Source: Treponema sp.
Lineage (GTDB): Bacteria; Spirochaetota; Spirochaetia; Treponematales; Treponemataceae
Direction: 5' to 3'
Assembly (NCBI RefSeq): GCF_017430385.1
Contig: NZ_JAFRNB010000169.1
Coordinates: 1-64,000 of the forward strand
Length of the DNA stretch: 64,000 nt
The notes beneath the pieces were generated by a model. It was not told where the DNA came from and did not search any database. It was given only the letters and a program-made list of their open reading frames with translations. The number at the start of each line of letters is the position of its first letter. Within the stretch, counting starts at the first letter, position 1. The position numbers were made by a program, and so were the translations under genes. Positions 58,470-64,000 of the stretch are shown here, piece after piece.

Positions 58470-60770
58470 ATGTCTGAATTATTAGCACCTGCCGGCAATA
58501 TCGAAGCTCTCGATGCTGCCATCGGCGAAGGGGCGGACGCAGTTTATCTTGGTCTCAAAAGCTTTAATGCGCGTCTCCGCTCCTCAAATTTTGCATGGAA
58601 TCAGTTCGAGGCTGCTGTCCAAAGCCTTCATCGTCAGAATAAAAAAATATATGTGACGGTCAACACAGTCAGCGAAGAGCGTGACTTGGAGAGACTGTAC
58701 CGTTTCCTTTCTTATCTCAACAAAATCGGGCCTGACGGACTTATCGTTCAGGATTTCGGCGTAATCCGCATGTGTCAGGAGTTCTTCCCGAATCTGGAAC
58801 TACATGGCTCAACTCAGATGAATGTCGAGAGTGCGGCCGGAGTCAATCTTCTGAGCAAGGCCGGGCTTAAGCGTGTCGTCGTTGCCCGCGAGCTTGGTCT
58901 CGAAGAAATCAAATACATCAAGTCGCATACGAATGCCGAACTTGAGATTTTCGTTCATGGCGCATTGTGCGTGAGTGAATCCGGCCTGTGTCTTTTCTCA
59001 AGTTTCCTTGGTGGAAAGAGCGCGAACCGGGGCATGTGCACTCAGGCTTGCCGCCGTTTTTATACCGTTGATTCTGAATCAGCTGGCGAAACTCAGGGAT
59101 ATTATTTTTCTCCTTGTGATTTGCAGCTTATCGAGCAGATTCCTGATTTGATGCAGCTCGGAGTTGAGTCTTTCAAGATTGAAGGACGAATGAAGAGTGC
59201 GGAATATGTCGGCTCTGTCGTCGCCGCTTACCGCTATCTCATGGACAACTGGGAAAAAGATAAAAAAGGCGCGCTCGCAACTGCAAAGCGTTTGCTTTCA
59301 ACGGATTTCGCACGCTCAAAGACATCTTACTGGTACAATTTCAAGACTAATGAAGAGGGCGTTGAAAAAGCCGGAAGCCTTATCCTCAATCCGAACCAGG
59401 CTGGTGGAACAGGAATTTTCCTCGGAAAAATCGCTGCTTTTGAACAGGCAAGTGATGAGGCAAAGGAAAAGGCGCGTGAGGCTGCCGGTCCTGATGCCGC
59501 ACCAGAGGATTACAAAATTACTATGGTTCATCTTTCTGGCGGAAATTACGACCCTGAGATTGGCGACTCTATCCGCTTGCACCGACAGGATGATTCGGGC
59601 CGCGTGAGCCATAAAGTCAGAACTGTCATGATTGATGAAAAAGGCCGCCGTTTTGTTGATGTTCCGCTCGGATTCAAGCGCGGGGATTCAGTTTATCTTT
59701 TGCAGACAAAGGCAATGTCAAAACGATATCCTCGTGTCCTTCCGCCGGATTTAGGCAAATACAGAAAGCAGCCTGGGGCGGAAGTTCTTCCTGTCCTTGA
59801 CATCACTCCAGTCGCAAAGAATGAGCTTTCTTATTTCCCGGAGGGATTGTACATTCAGGTTTCGACTGTTTCGGATTTGTGCACGGCAATCTCAAAGAAT
59901 CCTGTGCGCGTGATTCTGGAATACAATTCAGAGACAAGAACAGATCTTCTCGAAAGAAAGGCAAAACTTCCTGTCTCAAAAAAACAGGTTATCATTTCCC
60001 TGGATCCATACTGCCCGGCCTCAAAGGAAGAGCAGATTGCTGCTGATTTGAAGCTTCTTGTTGATGAAGGATTCACAACTTTTGTCGTAAATAATATCGC
60101 CCATATCTCAATGCTCAGAGGCAAGGGTGCCAACCTGATTGGAGGCCCTTATCTGTACACTTTCAACAGATGGGCTGCATCTTGGTTTGAGAACCAGAAC
60201 ATCGGGGCGTTTATTACACCGCTTGAAAATTCATGGGACAACCTCAAAATGACCTGGGAAGAAAGTGTCCGAAGCAGAGTTCTTGTTACGGCTTACGCTT
60301 ATCCGGCTCTTTTCCGAATGAGATTCAAGCTGCCTGAAAGCTATGACTTCCTTTATTTCAAGGACAAAGAGGAAACTCTTTTTAAGGTCAACTCTACTCC
60401 TGACGGCTCTGTCGTCATGCCGGAAGCTCCGTTCTCAATCGTTGATAAGTCTGAGGTCTTGAACAGCAGTGGCTTTAAGCGAATCCTGCTTGACTTCTCC
60501 CGCACACGGGTGACAAGGCAGGAGCTTAAGATGGTAATGAATTCCATGATAAAAAAGCAGCCTGTTCCTGAAAGTTCCCGCTTCAACTGGAAGAACGGTT
60601 TTTACAGCCTTGAAAAAATGGAAATTTACAAGGCTATGAACGAAAAAGCTGAGGCCGAAAAAGAGGCTGGCTTTAATCGTTATCCTGCAAAAGGAAAGGG
60701 ACGCCCTGCCGGCCGTGGAAGAGGCGGCAATGGCAGGACGCCACAGAATGGCAGAAATCGGCGCAGATAG
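58470..60770 (+). CDS. U32-family protein (peptidase/23S rRNA hydroxylase-like) with Arg/Gly tail
   Basis: A 766-residue cytoplasmic protein. Residues 1-~330 match the U32 family: LLAPAGNIEALDAAIGEGADAVYLGLKSFNAR, QVHGSTQMN-like LHGSTQMNVES, and the cysteine cluster GALCVSESGLCLFSSFLGGKSANRGMCTQACRR with a further Cys in SPCDLQ, which in RlhA/TrhP-type proteins holds a cluster or prosthetic group. The family ranges from collagenase-like to rRNA/tRNA hydroxylation enzymes. The last ~32 residues are basic and Arg/Gly rich (KGRPAGRGRGGNGRTPQNGRNRRR), a typical RNA-binding tail. RNA modification is the more likely role. Confidence 0.8.
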   Translation: MSELLAPAGNIEALDAAIGEGADAVYLGLKSFNARLRSSNFAWNQFEAAVQSLHRQNKKIYVTVNTVSEERDLERLYRFLSYLNKIGPDGLIVQDFGVIRMCQEFFPNLELHGSTQMNVESAAGVNLLSKAGLKRVVVARELGLEEIKYIKSHTNAELEIFVHGALCVSESGLCLFSSFLGGKSANRGMCTQACRRFYTVDSESAGETQGYYFSPCDLQLIEQIPDLMQLGVESFKIEGRMKSAEYVGSVVAAYRYLMDNWEKDKKGALATAKRLLSTDFARSKTSYWYNFKTNEEGVEKAGSLILNPNQAGGTGIFLGKIAAFEQASDEAKEKAREAAGPDAAPEDYKITMVHLSGGNYDPEIGDSIRLHRQDDSGRVSHKVRTVMIDEKGRRFVDVPLGFKRGDSVYLLQTKAMSKRYPRVLPPDLGKYRKQPGAEVLPVLDITPVAKNELSYFPEGLYIQVSTVSDLCTAISKNPVRVILEYNSETRTDLLERKAKLPVSKKQVIISLDPYCPASKEEQIAADLKLLVDEGFTTFVVNNIAHISMLRGKGANLIGGPYLYTFNRWAASWFENQNIGAFITPLENSWDNLKMTWEESVRSRVLVTAYAYPALFRMRFKLPESYDFLYFKDKEETLFKVNSTPDGSVVMPEAPFSIVDKSEVLNSSGFKRILLDFSRTRVTRQELKMVMNSMIKKQPVPESSRFNWKNGFYSLEKMEIYKAMNEKAEAEKEAGFNRYPAKGKGRPAGRGRGGNGRTPQNGRNRRR

Positions 60771-60803
60771 TTTTTATCCGCACCGAAATCTTTCACTTGT
60801 ATT

Positions 60804-61265
60804 TTAGAAAACGGCTTCACCTCCTTCGTCAAAATCTTCGTTTGGCGGGAGGCCTGCCGTGCTTTCGGCCATCATGCCCTGTGCGGCAAGTTCTGCCGCA
60901 GTCTTTCCATCAGCTTCATTTTTTTCTTCATTCCGTTCAGGCTGGAAATCAATATGTTCTGCGATGATGGAAACTTTTGAAGAACTTTTTCCTTCCGGTG
61001 TCTTCCATCTGTCCTGTTTGAGCCGTCCTACAACACGAAGCCCGCGGCCTTTCGTTGCCATTCTTGCAATTCGGCTGCTGAAATTTTCGCCCCAGGCTTC
61101 TACATCGAAAAAAGCGACTTCCTTCTGAAAATCGCCTTTCAGGTCCTTGTAAAAACGATTCGTTGCGATTGAAACTGTGCAGACTCTGGTGCCACGGGCA
61201 GTTTCTTTTACCTGTGTGTCGCGGACGACATTGCCTTCGATTACGACTTGGTTCATCTGATTCAT
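60804..61265 (-). CDS. ssb: Single-stranded DNA-binding protein
   Basis: A 153-residue protein: OB-fold at 1-110 (NQVVIEGNVVRDTQVKETARGTRVCTVSIATNRFYKD; VEAWGENFSSRIARMATKGRGLRVVGRLKQDRW) and an acidic tail ending DFDEGGEAVF (not the classical DDDIPF but of the same kind). It coats single-stranded DNA. ATG 61265 behind GGAGAAA is used; the open frame to 61373 is an extension. It is not in an rpsF-ssb-rpsR operon. The ~110-base leader has two hairpins (AAAGAC/GTCTTT at 61300-61320; AGAGA/TCTCT at ~61334-61349). Confidence 0.93.
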   Translation of the reverse strand: MNQMNQVVIEGNVVRDTQVKETARGTRVCTVSIATNRFYKDLKGDFQKEVAFFDVEAWGENFSSRIARMATKGRGLRVVGRLKQDRWKTPEGKSSSKVSIIAEHIDFQPERNEEKNEADGKTAAELAAQGMMAESTAGLPPNEDFDEGGEAVF

Positions 61266-61354
61266 AAATTTTCTCCAAAAATAAAAAGATGTGCATGAAA
61301 AAGACCCGGCCGAAGTCTTTCGCCATGCGAACAAGAGATTTGCTTCTCTCTTTG

Positions 61355-61420
61355 TACACCTATTTATTTCCAAAATTTTTGCATTTTTGGCAATGCGATT
61401 GATAAAAAGTCAGAAAAGTA
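61355..61420 (-). promoter_or_regulatory. Conserved upstream element of ssb
   Basis: On the minus strand: CTGACTTTTTATCAAT, then CGCATTGCCAAAAATGCAAA, then TTTTGGAAATAAATAG. It matches the region upstream of the gene at 57261 almost base for base over ~55 bases, and its core matches recA's. Motif core is at 61378-61394. Confidence 0.65.
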
Positions 61421-61469
61421 TAAAAGAAAGTCAGAATCAGACAAAAGATGTGTGCTTAAGAATCAAAAA

Positions 61470-61651
61470 AAATCGCCACATGGAGGTGGCACTCGAATAG
61501 CCCCACAAGGATGTGGGGTACAGCAAGGAGAGAAAATTCAAACGGCGAAAACAACGATATTCGCCGTGTTTGCCGAAGGTGAACAGAATTTTCTCGTTGA
61601 AACAAAAATTACATGGAAGTAATTTTTGTTTCTTACATCGGGATGTTTTTT
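61470..61651 (+). ncRNA. Candidate CsrA-binding small RNA (CsrB/RsmY type)
   Basis: Read on the plus strand this gap folds as a series of hairpins with GGA: GCCAC-ATGGAG-GTGGC (61475-61490); CCCCACA-AGGA-TGTGGGG (61501-61518), whose ACAAGGATGT equals the CsrA consensus core; unpaired GCAAGGAGA (61524-61532); a long bulged stem (61530-61539 with 61586-61595, inner 61543-61549 with 61560-61566); GAAACAAAAATTAC-ATGGAA-GTAATTTTTGTTTC (61599-61632). ACAT-CGGG-ATGT (61635-61646) with a T run may end it. On the minus strand the loops have no GGA. A possible promoter is TTGATA (61399-61404) and TATAAA (61419-61424), but the 14-base spacer is short. Boundaries are estimates; CsrA itself is not in the window. 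Confidence 0.6.
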
Positions 61652-63570
61652 ACAAGCTTGACCATGTACAGCTTGATGTACATAAGGAGCGCGTCTCGCT
61701 CGCGGATTTTCTGAAGGCCAGGAGCTGTCATAAGGCTTTCTGCGAGGCTTTCGATTCGGTCCTTTGTGAATCCCTCAACCTTCATAGTACGCAGCGTGCG
61801 GCGGATGTAATCGCGGATGAGGGCGTTGACGTCTTCCGTGAGGTTGTTGTGCGTTTCCTTTCCGAGACGGTGGTTCCACATCTTTTCGTAAGAATCAAGC
61901 TCGCGGTTGAGTGTGGAGCTTGCAGGAACATAAGTCTGCTCGACATCACGAGCTGCATCCCTGAGCGCGACTTTCTTTGAGATTGTCGCGTTCTGAGAAA
62001 GCATTGCTGTCTCTTCGTCTTCCTTGCGTTTTGCAGATTCTTCTTCGCGGTAAAGCTCGGCCTTTGTTTTGCGCGTTTTGTTGCGGTTCTTCTTAGGCGG
62101 GCGGAGAAGCATTCGTGCAATCCATGAGATAACCGGCATTGAATACCAGAACGGAAGCATGATTTTTGCATCGTTGAGAAGTTCCTGCCGGCTCATGAGA
62201 AGAATATCGCTGTACGGCAAAAGCTGGCCGTTCACGAAAAGACTGACCTTGCTTGTGTCGTCTCCGCCAGAAGCATCGTAGCTCAGAAGCGGAAGGAATG
62301 ATGAGTGCAAAAGCGCGCTGAGGATAGGAGACTGAATACGGATTTCTTTTTCGAGCCTGTCTTCAAATGCTCCCTGCTCCTTCATTTCCGGGAGAACATC
62401 GAACTGCTTGAGGACTTCTGACCAATGGGTTTTGATTGCATCGAGGACAGAAATGCGTGCATCAGTGCAAAGTCGGAGAATGAGGTGAAGAACTTTGCTC
62501 TTGAAGATGAAATATCGCTGCTCATCGTAAGTCTTGAACACGAGAAGGTCTGGAAGTTCCTGGACTGGTGCTTCCTGAGTCTTTTTGTGAAGATAGTCCT
62601 TGAGCTCTTCCTCAGTGTACTGGCCGAGAAGCGGAACTCCCTTGTTGTCCGTGAATTTTATGATTTCGTCGAAAGTGAAGTAATACGGCGGCTTGGCGAG
62701 AAGGTTTTCAAGAGCCTTGAAAGCACCTTCTTTTTTGGCATTTTCCTGAGCCTCGTTCTTGAAGTAGTTTGCTCCGACCTCTGTGATGTAAACGGCCTGC
62801 AAGCATGACAAATCTTCCTGAGTGTAATCCTTGATTTTTTCGTAATCCTGCTTGATGAAGAAGCAGAGCTGGTTCCAGAGGTAGAAACTTTCGGTTGTCT
62901 GGCTCAAAGTCTCCAGAGAGTGATCCGGGCGGTCAACGAAAGCATTGAAGAAGTTCTTTACAATCATCTCGCGGCCAGGGTTTGAGACAGTGAGTTTTTT
63001 GAGGAAGTAATCGTGATGCTCCTCTTTTTTGAGCATGTTCTGAATCTTTCCGACGGCATCCTCAATCAAAGTGACGACAGAGACCGTAGAAGGAAGGAGA
63101 ATCGACGGCGCGTTGTGCGAGAGTGAAAGTCCGTAGAGAACTTTGTCATTCAAATCCTGATGCTTTAAGAGACGGCCGATAAGCTCGGCAGAATTTTCCT
63201 GCGTGACGATTCCTTTTGGCGTGTTTTTTGGCAGGTCGGCCTCGGAAGGGAACGGAAGCGACGGATTAACGGAAATGTCCTTGTATCGTTCAGCAAATCT
63301 TTCGATGTAATAAGGAATTACGACAATTCCCTGCTTTTCAGGAGTGATGTTCGTAATCACGATGAGCCTTGAGTCTACAAGTTTGTCAAGCTCTCCCTGA
63401 AGTGCCGGAACTGGATCCTCAAGATAACAGGCAAGGGTAGGCTGCTCATCAAGATGATGCTCGGAGTATCGCTTCAGATATTCACAAAAATCCTGATAGT
63501 CAACGACCGCATTCTTCTGCCGTGTCGCAAAAAACTTTAATAACACTATAATACTAGTTGTTGTTGCCAT
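61633..63570 (-). CDS. Conserved spirochaetal protein of unknown function, 645 residues
   Basis: A 645-residue soluble protein without signal peptide, largely helical: it begins MATTTSIIVLLKFFATRQKNAVVDYQDFCEYLKRYSEHH and has a basic segment PPKKNRNKTRKTKAELYREEESAKRKEDEETAM near residue 500. No domain is recognisable. It has a hydrophobic short patch (LPFWYSMPVISWIARMLL, ~475-493), probably peripheral membrane contact. It is divergent from hisC and shares a ~60-base AT-rich region with it (TATTTTATCAATAATTTATTATAAAATAAAG). Its last codons overlap the end of the candidate small RNA. Confidence 0.6.
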   Translation of the reverse strand: MATTTSIIVLLKFFATRQKNAVVDYQDFCEYLKRYSEHHLDEQPTLACYLEDPVPALQGELDKLVDSRLIVITNITPEKQGIVVIPYYIERFAERYKDISVNPSLPFPSEADLPKNTPKGIVTQENSAELIGRLLKHQDLNDKVLYGLSLSHNAPSILLPSTVSVVTLIEDAVGKIQNMLKKEEHHDYFLKKLTVSNPGREMIVKNFFNAFVDRPDHSLETLSQTTESFYLWNQLCFFIKQDYEKIKDYTQEDLSCLQAVYITEVGANYFKNEAQENAKKEGAFKALENLLAKPPYYFTFDEIIKFTDNKGVPLLGQYTEEELKDYLHKKTQEAPVQELPDLLVFKTYDEQRYFIFKSKVLHLILRLCTDARISVLDAIKTHWSEVLKQFDVLPEMKEQGAFEDRLEKEIRIQSPILSALLHSSFLPLLSYDASGGDDTSKVSLFVNGQLLPYSDILLMSRQELLNDAKIMLPFWYSMPVISWIARMLLRPPKKNRNKTRKTKAELYREEESAKRKEDEETAMLSQNATISKKVALRDAARDVEQTYVPASSTLNRELDSYEKMWNHRLGKETHNNLTEDVNALIRDYIRRTLRTMKVEGFTKDRIESLAESLMTAPGLQKIRERDALLMYIKLYMVKLVKNIPM

Positions 63571-63632
63571 ATCTTTATTTTATCAATAATTTATTATAAA
63601 ATAAAGATACTTTCTTCTTATTGGAGTAAAAA

Positions 63633-64000
63633 ATGTTATCTTCAAGAATGTCAAAGCTTCATCCTTATGTGCCTGGTGAGCAGCCAAAGGACAGAATCTA
63701 CATAAAATTAAATGCAAATGAAAATCCTTATCCCCCTTCACCAAAAGTAATCAAAGCAGTTCGTTCGGCCGCCAAAAAAAATCCTGAAAAACTCGGCCTT
63801 TATCCTGATCCGGACTCAAACGAGCTTAAAGAGGCAATCGCGGACATGCTCAACAAATCCGGCGGAGTTTTGTGCCGTGCAAACCTCGAAAAAGGCAAAA
63901 AAAACGGCAGCGGCGCGATTGTCACTCCATCTGAATTCGACAAAATTCCTTTCGTAGTCACGCCTGACATGATTTATGCAGGCAACGGAAGCGACGAGGT
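63633..64000 (+). CDS. hisC: Histidinol-phosphate aminotransferase, N-terminal part (runs off the window)
   Basis: At least 122 residues of a PLP aminotransferase of the HisC type: [18 protein letters not shown] and [18 protein letters not shown] are followed by [11 protein letters not shown], the expected three opening motifs. Between them there is an insertion of roughly 30 residues ([22 protein letters not shown]...), since normally the strand VFVGNGSDE follows within ~12 residues. GGAG lies 7 bases before the ATG. The window ends before the PLP lysine, so activity cannot be judged. Confidence 0.85.
   Translation, partial: MLSSRMSKLHPYVPGEQPKDRIYIKLNANENPYPPSPKVIKAVRSAAKKNPEKLGLYPDPDSNELKEAIADMLNKSGGVLCRANLEKGKKNGSGAIVTPSEFDKIPFVVTPDMIYAGNGSDE

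Noticed and set aside
61266-61373. N-terminal extension of ssb
   Set aside because: Covers the leader hairpins; SSB proteins begin at MNQ-type starts and GGAGAAA precedes ATG 61265.
61513-61980. Plus-strand ORF over the candidate small RNA
   Set aside because: It runs antisense to the 645-residue gene, has no family features and an unusual composition; treated as chance.
1-64000. CRISPR arrays, insertion sequences, prophage genes
   Set aside because: No regularly spaced direct repeats and no transposase, integrase or phage structural proteins seen.

Overview
This window looks like chromosome from a host-associated Treponema (Spirochaetes). The evidence is gene content: a GreA domain on the end of a ~900-residue protein, split cmk and rpsA genes side by side, a trpC-trpF fusion, many lipoproteins with loose lipoboxes, and many exported TPR proteins and spirochaete-only membrane proteins. 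I see no phage, insertion sequence, integron or CRISPR array. Species cannot be named from sequence alone.

Layout. 1-480: end of a 23S rRNA, a 5S rRNA and rRNA terminators. 572-8154 (mostly minus): trpCF, an MgtC-like protein and a cation/proton antiporter, the giant GreA-domain protein, and a TPR protein. 8379-16582 (plus): rpe and three envelope/TPR proteins, then recA, folK, scpA, scpB and rluB. 16583-22404: a structured intergenic region, then cmk, rpsA, a sigma-54 activator, a membrane TPR protein and a lipoprotein. 22461: tRNA-Arg(UCU). 22643-33166: lipoprotein, GH18-like enzyme, Rep/PcrA helicase (minus), very large secreted metallopeptidase-like protein, small exported protein (minus), sufS, dapL. 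33188-37950 (minus): beta-barrel candidate, OmpA-family protein, lytic transglycosylase, lipoprotein. 38103-43961 (plus): membrane protein, exported TPR protein, yajC-secD-secF. 44154-50341 (plus): Cache/GGDEF-like/EAL protein, ispH, ndk, gpsA, ffh. 50419-58433: glycan-binding-like exported protein, a 1183-residue acidic/TPR membrane protein, a dolichol-kinase-like protein, a spirochaetal membrane protein, an exported protein and a lamin-tail-like protein. 58470-64000: U32-family protein with an Arg/Gly tail, ssb (minus), a candidate small RNA (plus), a 645-residue protein of unknown function (minus), and the start of hisC.

The most interesting element is at about 61470-61651. The plus strand between ssb and the 645-residue gene encodes a chain of hairpins that carry GGA in their loops, including one ACAAGGATGT, the classical CsrA-binding core. 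This looks like a CsrA-sequestering RNA of the CsrB/RsmY kind, which I do not know to be described in spirochaetes.

Three regulatory patterns also stand out. (1) recA, ssb and the lamin-tail-like gene share a closely similar upstream element built around TTGCCAAAAATGCAAA, which suggests a DNA-repair or DNA-uptake regulon. (2) At least eight genes have a -10 hexamer only 5-9 bases before the start codon and no Shine-Dalgarno sequence, so they are probably read from leaderless mRNAs. (3) GCCGATAAT or GCCGAAAAT, resembling the sigma-28 -10 element, lies upstream of six genes for envelope proteins. The intergenic spaces also hold dispersed hairpin repeats and ATTAGCAATTAG-type inverted repeats.
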